64,000 bases of DNA, from contig NZ_JBJYIN010000007.1 in the NCBI RefSeq assembly GCF_046237015.1, positions 159,563-223,562 of the forward strand, given 5' to 3'. Positions 15,199 to 24,237 of the stretch are shown here, piece after piece. The notes beneath the pieces are model-generated. The model had not been told where the DNA came from. It was given only the letters and a program-made list of their open reading frames with translations, and did no database searches. Made by a program: the position numbers and the translations under genes. Within the stretch, counting starts at the first letter, position 1. Each line of letters starts with the position of its first letter. The stretch is from JBJYIN01 sp046237015. GTDB lineage: Bacteria > Pseudomonadota > Gammaproteobacteria > Enterobacterales > Enterobacteriaceae.

Positions 15199-16092
15199 TC
15201 ACGTCAGCATTAAATTAATTAGCGTTCTTGCCGGGGTGCTGAGTGGACGATGCCGAGCGGTAGCTAACCACACGTCTGTTGTGGCATCACTTTCGATCAA
15301 TGAGATATATTTCACCCCGTCCACGCGAATCCGCAAAAACGAGGCAGGAAGAATGGAAACCCCCAGGCCCGCAGATACCAGTCCGACAATCGTCATCGCC
15401 TCACCGACTTCTTGTGTGATGTATGGGCTTATGTCGTATCGCTTTAGCAACGCGAGTGTTTTGTCATAAAGCGCCGTTCCTACGGCTCTGGAGAAAAACA
15501 CAAAAGGCTCTTGCGCCAGTTGTTTTATACTAATGGAACCTTCGGCCGCATATCTGGCTAGCGGGTGCGCTTCATGTACGACAGCGACGAGCGCTTCGTG
15601 CAAGAGTAATTGGTGTTCGAGCGCTTCGGGTAAGGGATTGTTACGCATAACACCAAGATCGAGATTTCCATTCAGTAATGGTTCAATTTGTTGCTTGGTA
15701 TTGAGTTCAATCATCTGAATATGTACTTCTGGATAAGACTGCCTAAACGTCAGCAAACTACGTGATACTTTTTTAATAAACGGTGCAGATGAAGTGAAAC
15801 CAATCGTTAACTCCCCTATTTCTCCTCGTTGGATACGAGCGGCGCGTTCTGCCGCTTGGTCAACTTGATCGATGATTGCCCACGCCTCTTTTAGAAACAT
15901 GGTGCCGGCAGGTGTCAATTGTACGTTCCGGTTATTTCGCTCCAGCAATCTTGCCCCCACTCGCTCTTCCAATATCTGGATTTGCTGGCTTAGCGGCGGT
16001 TGAGAAATATTCAAGCGTTCTGCCGCGCGGCCAAAATGCAACTCTTCAGCCACCGCGATGAAATAACGAAGATGTCGAAGTTCGATATTCAT
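15199..16092 (-). CDS. ynfL: LysR-family regulator YnfL
   Basis: A 297-residue LysR regulator: N-terminal helix-turn-helix (residues 1-60, HLRYFIAVAEELHFGRAAE and LNISQPPLSQQI), then a two-lobed effector-binding domain beginning GELTIGFTSSAPF. It is transcribed away from the MFS gene ynfM across a 111-bp gap, the classical arrangement for a LysR protein controlling its divergent neighbour. Same position and length as E. coli ynfL. Effector unknown. Confidence 0.88.
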   Translation of the reverse strand: MNIELRHLRYFIAVAEELHFGRAAERLNISQPPLSQQIQILEERVGARLLERNNRNVQLTPAGTMFLKEAWAIIDQVDQAAERAARIQRGEIGELTIGFTSSAPFIKKVSRSLLTFRQSYPEVHIQMIELNTKQQIEPLLNGNLDLGVMRNNPLPEALEHQLLLHEALVAVVHEAHPLARYAAEGSISIKQLAQEPFVFFSRAVGTALYDKTLALLKRYDISPYITQEVGEAMTIVGLVSAGLGVSILPASFLRIRVDGVKYISLIESDATTDVWLATARHRPLSTPARTLINLMLT

Positions 16093-16203
16093 ATTTTAAA
16101 CGTCTTAATTGTAATGATTAATCTATTATACAAAATAATTTCGCCATCCTATGCTTTCTGCATCATTTTTGTTTTCTATTGGTTATCTCTTTAAGGATGT
16201 GTT

Positions 16204-17448
16204 TTGAGCATTCTGCCATCTTCAGCAACGGTATCGGTTATTGATCATTCTGGTACGCAAATAAACGGCAAAACGCCCTATATTAAACGAGGCACCTCCC
16301 TGTTTACGCGCGTTACGCTAGCGTTGTTTTCTGCGGGGCTTGCCACGTTCGCACTCCTTTACTGTGTACAACCCTTGTTACCGGTGCTTTCACATGATTT
16401 CGCCATTTCTCCCGCGAGTAGCAGTCTGGCACTTTCGGTGTCCACGGTGATGTTGGCCATTGGGTTGGTGTTTACCGGCCCTTTGTCTGACACGATTGGA
16501 CGTAAAAACGTGATGGTGGTATCCCTGATGTTAGCCGCTATTTGCACGCTAATTTGTGCATTTATGACCAGTTGGCATGGTGTCCTGATCATGCGGGCAA
16601 TGATTGGTTTGTCACTTAGCGGCGTGGCGGCAGTTGCTATGAGCTATCTGAGTGAAGAAATTCATCCCAGCGTGTTAGCGTTTTCAATGGGGCTATATAT
16701 CAGCGGTAACTCGATTGGTGGTATGAGCGGTCGTCTGGTTAGCGGTGTTTTGAGTGATTATTTCCCCTGGAGAATCGCGATCGGGGTGATTGGCATACTT
16801 GCGTTAATCGCCGCACTCACTTTCTGGCGAATTTTGCCTGAGTCACGCCATTTCAGAGCAGGGTCTTTACGGCCTAAATCACTATTATTAAATATGAAGC
16901 TCCATTGGCATGATGCTGGGTTGCCGCTTTTATTTTTACAAGGTTTCTTGTTGATGGGAGCGTTCGTTACCCTCTTTAACTACATTGGCTATCGACTATT
17001 GGGTTCGCCCTATTTTCTCAGTCAGGCGGTTGTGGGGTTTCTCTCCATCGTTTATCTGACCGGTAGTTACAGCTCGCCTAAAGCTGGCGCGCTCACTTAT
17101 CGTTTCGGGCGGGGGCCTGTATTAAGCATTTCCATTCTGCTGATGTTGCTCGGGTTAGGTATTATCGCGCTGGAAAATCTTCTTTTTATTTTCGGTGGCA
17201 TGATGCTGTTTACTGCTGGTTTTTTTGCCGCCCACTCGGTAACCAGTGGTTGGGTTGGTCAGCGAGCTCGTCGGGCGAAAGGCCAGGCATCGTCAATGTA
17301 TCTTTTTTCATATTATCTTGGGTCCAGCCTCGCAGGTACGTTAGGCGGAATCTTCTGGCATGCTTATGGTTGGGCTGGCATGACCTTCTTTTTAGGAGGA
17401 TTGCTACTATTCTCTTTATTGATTAGTTTTCGATTGAACCGACTTTGA
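16204..17448 (+). CDS. ynfM: MFS transporter YnfM
   Basis: A 414-residue MFS protein with twelve predicted membrane segments. The segments LALFSAGLATFALLYCVQP, GPLSDTIGRKNVM (motif A), YISGNSIGGMSGR and LFSYYLGSSLAGTLGG closely match E. coli YnfM. The start is TTG at 16204, with AAGGATG 4-5 bp upstream; I see no better in-frame ATG or GTG. It is divergent from the LysR gene ynfL. The subfamily is related to inner-membrane drug and arabinose exporters, but the substrate is not known. Confidence 0.88.
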   Translation: MSILPSSATVSVIDHSGTQINGKTPYIKRGTSLFTRVTLALFSAGLATFALLYCVQPLLPVLSHDFAISPASSSLALSVSTVMLAIGLVFTGPLSDTIGRKNVMVVSLMLAAICTLICAFMTSWHGVLIMRAMIGLSLSGVAAVAMSYLSEEIHPSVLAFSMGLYISGNSIGGMSGRLVSGVLSDYFPWRIAIGVIGILALIAALTFWRILPESRHFRAGSLRPKSLLLNMKLHWHDAGLPLLFLQGFLLMGAFVTLFNYIGYRLLGSPYFLSQAVVGFLSIVYLTGSYSSPKAGALTYRFGRGPVLSISILLMLLGLGIIALENLLFIFGGMMLFTAGFFAAHSVTSGWVGQRARRAKGQASSMYLFSYYLGSSLAGTLGGIFWHAYGWAGMTFFLGGLLLFSLLISFRLNRL

Positions 17449-17535
17449 CCTAACCTATCGTGAATCCCCCGATATCCCTGTTAGAAAGGAAAATTGACGC
17501 TATTGCTGATGTATTCGTTTTGGACTATAAATATA

Positions 17536-17552
17536 AGTATGTTGTAACTAAA
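17536..17552 (+). other. Ter site (Tus-binding replication fork trap)
   Basis: AGTATGTTGTAACTAAA matches the E. coli Ter consensus, most like TerB, and like TerB it lies directly in front of tus (12 bp before the start). Written this way the conserved G-C pair of the locking end is on the left, so it should stop forks moving left to right, after they have passed dif. It also places Tus binding in its own promoter region, hence autoregulation. Confidence 0.93.
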
Positions 17553-17564
17553 TAGATATACTTA

Positions 17565-18497
17565 ATGAATCACTATTTACTGATTGAACAAATGAACCTC
17601 TGTTTCTCCACATTGGAAAAACAACTCGCACTCATGCATTCCCTGTTTTCGTCATTCCCCTTACTTGCAGCCCGAGTGTACACCCTTCCCGATATCACAA
17701 AAGGCACAGAACATGATCCTATCGAAAATATCCCAGTGACCCAATATGTCGGTAAGAAAGCTCGTGACCTCGGTTTGGCCCATTTTCAACGTTTATTCAT
17801 CCATGATTATTCCGAAACGATCAGCAGCAAAGCAGCCATTCGATTACCTGGTGCACTGTGCTTTTCCGTTAGTCAGAATGAATATCTTCAGGCTAGCCAA
17901 CTAATTAACAGCATCAATACCTTGAAAAAAGAACTGGAACAAATTATCACCATTGATTCGGGTTTAACCCCAGAGCAACGTTTCGATTTTGTCCATACCC
18001 ATTTGCGAGGATTGATTACACTAAGCGCCTATCGTTCAGTCACGCAGATAACGAATCCAACATCGGTACGTTTTGGTTGGGCAAATAAACACATTATTAA
18101 GAATATGAGCCGTGCGGAGCTCCTTGAGAAACTGGATAAAAGTAGAAGAGCCGAACGAAATCAGGCCCCTTACAGCAAAGAACAATGGGTTGAATTGATT
18201 GAGCACGAAATTGAAGAGGTATTACGTTTGCCAGAACATGCAAAATGGAAAATAAAGCGACCGGTAAAAGTACAGCCTATTGCTCGTGTTTGGTATGCGG
18301 AACAACAGAAACAAGTCCAACATCCTTGCCCTTCCCCGCTGTTAATTTTTAATCATCAGGAAAATAGTGAGGGAATGCCACAAATAGGAGAACTCAACCA
18401 TTATGATGCCAATAACATCAAACATAAGCATAAACCGCAGGCCGTAGCGCTACGTTTACTTATTCCCCGTTTACATCTTTACACCGATAGCTTCTAG
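17565..18497 (+). CDS. tus: Replication terminus-binding protein Tus
   Basis: A 310-residue Ter-binding protein that, bound to Ter, blocks the replicative helicase from one side. Conserved blocks include SSKAAIRLPGALCF, the long RFGWANKHIIKN and the DNA-contacting strand WKIKRPVKVQPIARVWY, followed by QVQHPCPSPL and a RLLIPRLHLY end. The start at 17565 aligns residue by residue with the E. coli N-terminus, although no good ribosome site precedes it. A Ter site lies 12 bp upstream, indicating autoregulation. A terminator shared with fumC follows. Confidence 0.96.
   Translation: MNHYLLIEQMNLCFSTLEKQLALMHSLFSSFPLLAARVYTLPDITKGTEHDPIENIPVTQYVGKKARDLGLAHFQRLFIHDYSETISSKAAIRLPGALCFSVSQNEYLQASQLINSINTLKKELEQIITIDSGLTPEQRFDFVHTHLRGLITLSAYRSVTQITNPTSVRFGWANKHIIKNMSRAELLEKLDKSRRAERNQAPYSKEQWVELIEHEIEEVLRLPEHAKWKIKRPVKVQPIARVWYAEQQKQVQHPCPSPLLIFNHQENSEGMPQIGELNHYDANNIKHKHKPQAVALRLLIPRLHLYTDSF
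18329..18336 (-). other. KOPS, right of dif
   Basis: CCCTTCCC on the plus strand (GGGAAGGG on minus) inside tus, pointing left toward dif. Confidence 0.55.
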
Positions 18498-18501
18498 AAA
18501 A

Positions 18502-18529
18502 AAGCCTACTGATACAAACCAGTAGGCTT
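18502..18529. terminator. Bidirectional terminator tus / fumC
   Basis: AAGCCTACTG / CAGTAGGCTT stem with an 8-base loop, flanked by A and T runs; between two convergent genes. Confidence 0.85.
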
Positions 18530-18552
18530 TTCTTCATCACAGGACGCGTGTT

Positions 18553-19950
18553 TTACGCTTTTAAACTTCCCACCATATCCTGCGGGCGAACCCATTCATC
18601 AAACTGGGCTTCGGTCAGATAGCCCAGCTTTAAAGCAGATGTCTTTAATGTCAGACCTTCTTTATGTGCTTTTTTAGCAATCTCAGCCGCTTTGTCATAG
18701 CCAATATGCGTATTCAGTGCAGTAACCAGCATGAGAGACTCATTTAACAGTTGGTCGATTCTTTCACGATTCGGCTCAATCCCCACCGCACAGTGCTCGT
18801 TAAAGCTTTTCATGCCATCAGCCAGTAAACGAATAGACTGCAAGAAATTATGAATCACCATCGGGCGATACACATTGAGTTCAAAGTTACCGGATGCACC
18901 GCCCATGTTGACAGCCACATCATTCCCCATGACCTGACAACAAAGCATTGTCATGGCTTCACATTGTGTCGGATTCACTTTCCCCGGCATGATGGAGCTT
19001 CCCGGTTCATTTTCCGGAATGCTGAGTTCGCCAATACCACAACGCGGGCCTGATGCCAGCCAGCGAACATCGTTAGCGATCTTCATCAATGAAGCAGCCA
19101 GCCCTTTCAGGGCACCGTGACCATGAACCAACGCATCACAGGTTCCTAATGCTTCAAATTTATTTGGCGACGTCACAAACGGTTGTCCGGTCAATTTTGC
19201 CAATTCAGCAGCGACACGTACCGCATACTCAGGATGTGTATTTAATCCCGTACCTACAGCCGTCCCCCCCAACGCCAGTTCACTAAGATGTGGAACGCTA
19301 TGTTCAATATGCTTCAGGTTATGTTGCAACATGGCGGCCCAGCCAGAAATTTCCTGGCCCAACGTCAACGGCGTCGCATCCTGCAAGTGGGTACGACCAA
19401 TTTTCACGATATCTTTGAACTGATTTGCTTTCGACGCCAACGTCTGATGCAGCGCCTTCAATTCAGGAATAAGGTGTTCATTAATCGCGATCACCGCGGC
19501 AACATGCATCGCGGTAGGGAAAACATCGTTAGAACTTTGGCTCTTATTAACATCGTCATTAGGATGAACCAACCGACTATTCCCGCGCTCTCCGCCTAAT
19601 AATTCACTGGCGCGGTTAGCCAACACTTCGTTCATATTCATATTGCTTTGAGTGCCAGAACCCGTTTGCCAGATAGCCAGAGGAAACTCGCCAGCATGCT
19701 CTCCCCCCAACACCTCATCTGCTGCCTGAACAATCGCGTTACCACGTTCGGCGGGAAGTAAATTGAGATCCATGTTGACGCTGGCGGCGGCCCGTTTGGT
19801 CTGAGCCAGTGCATAAATCAGCGCTCGCGGCATTTTTTCTTCGGAAATACGGAAATGCTCCAATGAACGTTGCGTCTGAGCCCCCCACAGGCGATCGGCA
19901 GGTACATCAATCGGTCCCATTGAGTCTTTTTCAATACGCGTCGTTGTCAT
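18553..19950 (-). CDS. fumC: Class II fumarate hydratase FumC
   Basis: An iron-free, oxidation-resistant fumarase of 465 residues that interconverts fumarate and malate in the TCA cycle. The family signature GSSIMPGKVNP, the substrate-binding SGTQSNMNMNEV, NKSQSSNDVFPTAM and GRTHLQDATPLTLGQE are intact. The ribosome site AAGGAGTAAAGG precedes ATG 19950. In E. coli fumC is under SoxRS control; I could not place a convincing SoxS box here. The leader carries a perfect 38-bp tandem duplication (19967-20042) that may affect its transcript. No fumA or fumB lies beside it. Confidence 0.97.
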   Translation of the reverse strand: MTTTRIEKDSMGPIDVPADRLWGAQTQRSLEHFRISEEKMPRALIYALAQTKRAAASVNMDLNLLPAERGNAIVQAADEVLGGEHAGEFPLAIWQTGSGTQSNMNMNEVLANRASELLGGERGNSRLVHPNDDVNKSQSSNDVFPTAMHVAAVIAINEHLIPELKALHQTLASKANQFKDIVKIGRTHLQDATPLTLGQEISGWAAMLQHNLKHIEHSVPHLSELALGGTAVGTGLNTHPEYAVRVAAELAKLTGQPFVTSPNKFEALGTCDALVHGHGALKGLAASLMKIANDVRWLASGPRCGIGELSIPENEPGSSIMPGKVNPTQCEAMTMLCCQVMGNDVAVNMGGASGNFELNVYRPMVIHNFLQSIRLLADGMKSFNEHCAVGIEPNRERIDQLLNESLMLVTALNTHIGYDKAAEIAKKAHKEGLTLKTSALKLGYLTEAQFDEWVRPQDMVGSLKA

Positions 19951-19966
19951 TACCTTTACTCCTTAA

Positions 19967-20042
19967 CATTCTGGATGGGGAATAGCCTTAGTTTCACTCT
20001 CTGGCATTCTGGATGGGGAATAGCCTTAGTTTCACTCTCTGG
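19967..20042. repeat. Perfect 38-bp tandem duplication upstream of fumC
   Basis: Two identical, adjoining 38-bp units (19967-20004 and 20005-20042), each beginning CATTCTGGATGGGG and ending TTTCACTCTCTGG. The array lies 17 bp before the fumC start, inside its leader or promoter. Identity of the copies suggests a recent event. Confidence 0.95.
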
Positions 20043-20170
20043 AATAGTGGCACACAAAACATTACCATGATGTGAAGCGATACAGTGTATTCATCATTGG
20101 CTGGTTTTCTAACTAATTTAACCAGTTAAATTATATTAACTCACATGTTGTATAACATTCGGGAGCCAAC

Positions 20171-21352
20171 ATGCAAAAAATGCTCAACCGTGTCCAGCAT
20201 TATGCCTGGGGCAGTCAACATGCACTGAATGAGCTTTATGGCATTGATAATCCGAATAATTTGCCAATGGCGGAATTGTGGATGGGCGCTCATCCAAAAA
20301 GTAGTTCCCATGTCATTGATGAAAAAGGCCATGAACATAACCTCCGTGAAATAATCGCAGAGGACTTATCCGGTCATTTAGGGGAAGCCGTCGCACAACG
20401 ATTTGGTGAATTACCCTTTCTGTTTAAAGTTCTCTGCGCCGAACAACCGCTGTCTATTCAGGTTCACCCCAGTAAATCAGCCGCTAAACTCGGTTTTGCC
20501 AGAGAAAATAAGGCCGGAATGCCACTGGATGCGGCAGAAAGAAATTATAAAGACGCGAATCACAAACCAGAATTGGTCGTCGCACTGACGCCTTTTCAGG
20601 CCATGAATGGATTTCGAGAATTATCTGAAATTGTGACGCTCCTCCAACCCGTAACCAGTGCACATCCCTCTATCTCTGCGTTTTTGCAACAGCCAGATAG
20701 CAAACACCTCGCGATGCTGTTTGCTAATCTGCTCAGCATGACGGGTTTGCAGAAAAGTCAGGCGTTAGGGGTGCTCAAGGCCGCATTAAATAGTCAACAT
20801 GGCGAACCCTGGGCTACTATTCGAGACATTACTCGTTTTTACCCAGATGATTGTGGTTTGTTTTCCCCGCTACTACTGAATGTCATTACCCTTCAACCCG
20901 GTCAAGGCATGTTTTTATATGCACAAACGCCTCACGCCTATTTAAACGGCGTCGCACTGGAGGTCATGGCTAATTCAGACAACGTGTTACGGGCGGGATT
21001 AACACCAAAATACATTGATATTCCAGAATTACTCGATAACGTTAAGTTCGAAGCAAAGCCGGCGGCACAATTGTTAACCGCCCCAATCAAGCAAGGAAAT
21101 GAGCTGAATTTCCCGGTTCCTGTTGATGATTTTGCCTTTTCTCTGCACTACCTGAATGATTCTCCACAAGCGCTTTCACAGCGTAGCGCTGCTATCATTT
21201 TTTGCGTTGACGGGGAGGCGTTGCTGCAAAAAAATGATAGGCAACTCAAACTTAAAGCCGGAGAATCTTGCTTTATCTCTGCCAATGAATCGCCGATAAA
21301 CGTTCAGGGACAAGGATGTATTGCTCGGGTGTTCAATCACCTACCTCGTTAA
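20171..21352 (+). CDS. manA: Mannose-6-phosphate isomerase
   Basis: Type I phosphomannose isomerase of 393 residues, zinc-dependent, converting mannose 6-phosphate and fructose 6-phosphate. Seen: the N-terminal VQHYAWGSQ, AELWMGAHPKSSS, SIQVHPSKSAA with the zinc-binding residues, and the PMI signature YKDANHKPELVVAL. The C-terminal cupin with RAGLTPKYIDIPEL is complete. GGGAG precedes ATG 20171. It stands divergent from fumC and is followed by ydgA after 59 bp. The placement next to fumC and tus matches E. coli. Confidence 0.96.
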   Translation: MQKMLNRVQHYAWGSQHALNELYGIDNPNNLPMAELWMGAHPKSSSHVIDEKGHEHNLREIIAEDLSGHLGEAVAQRFGELPFLFKVLCAEQPLSIQVHPSKSAAKLGFARENKAGMPLDAAERNYKDANHKPELVVALTPFQAMNGFRELSEIVTLLQPVTSAHPSISAFLQQPDSKHLAMLFANLLSMTGLQKSQALGVLKAALNSQHGEPWATIRDITRFYPDDCGLFSPLLLNVITLQPGQGMFLYAQTPHAYLNGVALEVMANSDNVLRAGLTPKYIDIPELLDNVKFEAKPAAQLLTAPIKQGNELNFPVPVDDFAFSLHYLNDSPQALSQRSAAIIFCVDGEALLQKNDRQLKLKAGESCFISANESPINVQGQGCIARVFNHLPR

Positions 21353-21411
21353 CCAATCGTTTTGTTATGCTCTCAAACAAGGGCAAAACTTTTAATAAAG
21401 GATAAATTAAA

Positions 21412-22971
21412 ATGAAGAAGTCGTTAGTCGCCACTGGCATTGTTATTGCTTTGGGAGCCATCTGGACAGGTGCTTCCTGGTACACGGGGAAGCAATTTGC
21501 TCAGCAACTTGATGGCCTTACCGATACATTGAATACCCAGTTGAAAGAAACCTATCCTGATGCGGGTCTCAAAATAGTTTACCGTGATTATCAAGGCGGC
21601 ATATTTACCAGTACATTCTCTTACGTTCTTCAAGCTGATGGCTCGGCAAAAGGCGCGACATTCCTTACGCCTGATGAAGAAATAGTCCTAAATCAAACGA
21701 TCTCTCATGGCCCTTTTCCGTTAACCCAACTGAAAACGTTCAACTTAATTCCCGCGCTTGCCTCTGTACACACCGAATTTGCTAACACACCAGCAATGAA
21801 AGAGGTCTTTGAATTAACGAAGAATAAATCGTTTTTGACGGCGGAAACGCGCGTGGCTTACAGCGGCGATACACAATCTGTCGTGACTTTTATCCCTGTC
21901 GATTTTCAGAAAGACGATCAAACGTTTACTTTCAGCGGAGCCGAATTCCAGTTGGCTGTTGGTCAGGATTTACGTAGCAGCAAGCTTTCAGGAACGATCG
22001 GCCACCTCATGAGTGAAAAGAAAGGCCCATGGAAGAGAACCGAAAAATTCGAGATGAGCGATTTCACTCTGAGTGGTAATAACGCTAAAGGTAAGTTTGA
22101 TCTCGATTTAGGCGACGCCAATGTTACCGTTAAATCGATGACATTTTCTTCCGACAGAAGTGACCCGGTCACGTTAAATAACGTTTCGATGCAAACTAGT
22201 GTGACGGAGGATGACAAAAACTTAGCGAGTAAATTATCGTTGGGATTAGAATCACTCACGGTGGCTGGCCGTAACTTAGGTTCTGGTGCAGTGAATATCA
22301 CAATTGCTCAGCTTGACGGAGAAGGTACAAAACAGTTTGCAACGGCTTATCAACAGAATGTTAATAAGCTGCTACAGCAGACTAGAGATCTTAATCCGTC
22401 TATTTATCAGTACGAAATGACCAACACGATCCTGCAACACCTTCCTCAATTATTGAAAGGAAACCCAGCGATCACGATATCCCCTATCAGTTGGAAAAAT
22501 AGCAAAGGCGAAAGTACATTTACCCTGTCATTGGATCTGACCGATCCACAGCAAAATAGCGCAAGCGTCGCCGATAGCAGGCTAGCGGATAAAGAAAAAG
22601 TCATTTTGCAAGCAGTGAAAAAACTGGATGTTAAGCTGAATATACCTTTAGCCATGCTGACAGAATTAATGGTGCAGTCAGAATCGAAACAACCGACCAC
22701 CGAGGAAGAAAAACAGAAGGCAAATAATGAAGCGATGCAACGGGCTAAAATGTTCGCAAGCATTGGTCAAATGAACCATTTCTCGGTGACCAAAGACAAC
22801 GCTATTACCAGTTCGCTGCAATATGCTGACGGTCAAGTTGATTTCAATGGTCAGAAAATGTCATTAGATGAATTCATTTCCCCATTTATCAGTCTACCGG
22901 CTGAAGAAGAAGGTGAAGAATCACAGCCTAGTGGTCATGAACACCCGGTATCCCCCATTCCCGCACCATAA
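21412..22971 (+). CDS. ydgA: YdgA, DUF945 envelope protein
   Basis: A 519-residue protein with an N-terminal signal anchor (residues 1-25, LVATGIVIALGAIWTGASWY) and a long, mostly beta-rich region typical of DUF945 proteins, related to YihF. It contains YRDYQGGIFTSTFSY near residue 60 and a C-terminal QVDFNGQKMSLDEF. The last 20 residues are acidic and proline-rich. It should lie in the periplasm, tethered to the inner membrane. Function is poorly known; relatives are grouped with AsmA-like proteins by some authors. AAAGGA precedes ATG 21412. A hairpin follows at 22991. Confidence 0.85.
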   Translation: MKKSLVATGIVIALGAIWTGASWYTGKQFAQQLDGLTDTLNTQLKETYPDAGLKIVYRDYQGGIFTSTFSYVLQADGSAKGATFLTPDEEIVLNQTISHGPFPLTQLKTFNLIPALASVHTEFANTPAMKEVFELTKNKSFLTAETRVAYSGDTQSVVTFIPVDFQKDDQTFTFSGAEFQLAVGQDLRSSKLSGTIGHLMSEKKGPWKRTEKFEMSDFTLSGNNAKGKFDLDLGDANVTVKSMTFSSDRSDPVTLNNVSMQTSVTEDDKNLASKLSLGLESLTVAGRNLGSGAVNITIAQLDGEGTKQFATAYQQNVNKLLQQTRDLNPSIYQYEMTNTILQHLPQLLKGNPAITISPISWKNSKGESTFTLSLDLTDPQQNSASVADSRLADKEKVILQAVKKLDVKLNIPLAMLTELMVQSESKQPTTEEEKQKANNEAMQRAKMFASIGQMNHFSVTKDNAITSSLQYADGQVDFNGQKMSLDEFISPFISLPAEEEGEESQPSGHEHPVSPIPAP

Positions 22972-22990
22972 TCATTAACGTCGAAAATCG

Positions 22991-23018
22991 CTAATGGCGG
23001 CCAATGTGCCGCCATTAG
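22991..23018. terminator. Hairpin downstream of ydgA
   Basis: A perfect 11-bp stem CTAATGGCGGC / GCCGCCATTAG with loop CAATGT. No T-run follows, so termination may be weak or the hairpin may protect the transcript end. Confidence 0.55.
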
Positions 23019-23060
23019 TGCAAATTATGAACGCATTCTTTTATCACGACGAGATCCGCT

Positions 23061-24041
23061 ATGTACGCATTCAGGGCCTTAATGGAAACACACCAGACAG
23101 CGATCTATTTTACGGCGGTGGTCCTAGCCGCGCTCGTTGGCAGATTGATTCCTGACTCCACCACACTGGATATGGCGATCAATCCGGCGCTAGCCTTCAT
23201 GCTGTTTGTCACGTTTTTGCAGGTACCAATGACGACGTTGGGGAAAAGTTTCACCCAATGGCGCTTTCTTGCTGCGCTACTGAGCGTCAATTTTATTGCG
23301 ATCCCCCTATTTATTTGGATTTTACTGCCGTATTTACCCGATAACCCGATGATTAGATTTGGGATGTTGTTGGTATTGCTTGCTCCCTGCATTGATTATG
23401 TCGTGACATTCTCTCAAATCGGCCAAGCCGATGCGCCACGACTGTTGGCGGCTACACCGGTGTTGTTAATGGTGCAGATGTTGGCGCTCCCTCTTTATCT
23501 TGGCCTGTTTCTCAGCCAGGAAGCCGCTGCCTCTGTCCAGTTCACCCCATTTTTACATGCATTTATCTGGTTGATTGCGGCTCCACTTCTGTTGGCCGCC
23601 GCCATTCAATGGGGAAGTTCGCGACAACAATCAATAAGACGACTGGCAGCAGGTTTATCCTTTTTTCCCGTTCCGGCAACCGCACTGGTGTTGTTTGTTG
23701 TTGTGGCGTCAGTCATACCGCAACTTCAAAACGCATGGCATTCGGTGTTATCCGTTTTACCTTTTTACCTCTTGTTCGCTATCGTCGCCCCTATTCTTGG
23801 CTGGATGGCAGGCCGTTTTTTCAGGCTTGATTCCGCCAGTGGACGTGCTGTGGCATTCAGTGCAGGAACCAGAAACTCGCTGATTGTCTTGCCTATCGCG
23901 CTTGCTATGCCCGGTGCAACGTCGCTATTGCCGGTCATCATTGTGAGCCAGACACTCATAGAATTACTAAGCGAGCTGGTCTATATCCGGATAATTCCTC
24001 GGCTTAACGCGCATTCCTCACAAGCAGGCGTTAGTCATTAG
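23061..24041 (+). CDS. BASS-superfamily transporter (arsenic-resistance type)
   Basis: A 326-residue membrane protein with about ten hydrophobic segments, belonging to the bile acid:sodium symporter fold. LLAPCIDYVVTFSQIGQAD (middle) and FSAGTRNSLIVLPIALAMP (late, with the discontinuous helix motif) are like those of the ArsB/ACR3-related group often annotated as arsenic resistance proteins. No ars regulator or reductase is adjacent, so arsenite export is only one possibility. The gene lies between ydgA and add, where E. coli K-12 has other genes. The start could also be ATG 23082. Confidence 0.7.
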   Translation: MYAFRALMETHQTAIYFTAVVLAALVGRLIPDSTTLDMAINPALAFMLFVTFLQVPMTTLGKSFTQWRFLAALLSVNFIAIPLFIWILLPYLPDNPMIRFGMLLVLLAPCIDYVVTFSQIGQADAPRLLAATPVLLMVQMLALPLYLGLFLSQEAAASVQFTPFLHAFIWLIAAPLLLAAAIQWGSSRQQSIRRLAAGLSFFPVPATALVLFVVVASVIPQLQNAWHSVLSVLPFYLLFAIVAPILGWMAGRFFRLDSASGRAVAFSAGTRNSLIVLPIALAMPGATSLLPVIIVSQTLIELLSELVYIRIIPRLNAHSSQAGVSH

Positions 24042-24237
24042 ATTCACTAATGATTTCTAATGAAATAAAAACGATTTTTTTGCGACAATATGAATTATTT
24101 GTTGCCGTTTTTTCTTATACTGCATCGTACTAACGACTAACAAATACCTAACCGGTTTCAACGCGCAACAGCTATCTGGTTATCGCATGTGCAACTTGAA
24201 AAATGATAGGTATATCAAATTTAGTAAAGAGCACATC

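Noticed and set aside
20043..20170. SoxS box for fumC
   Set aside because: GGCACACAAAAC near 20048 has a GCAC core, but the rest does not fit the soxbox pattern; I did not list it.
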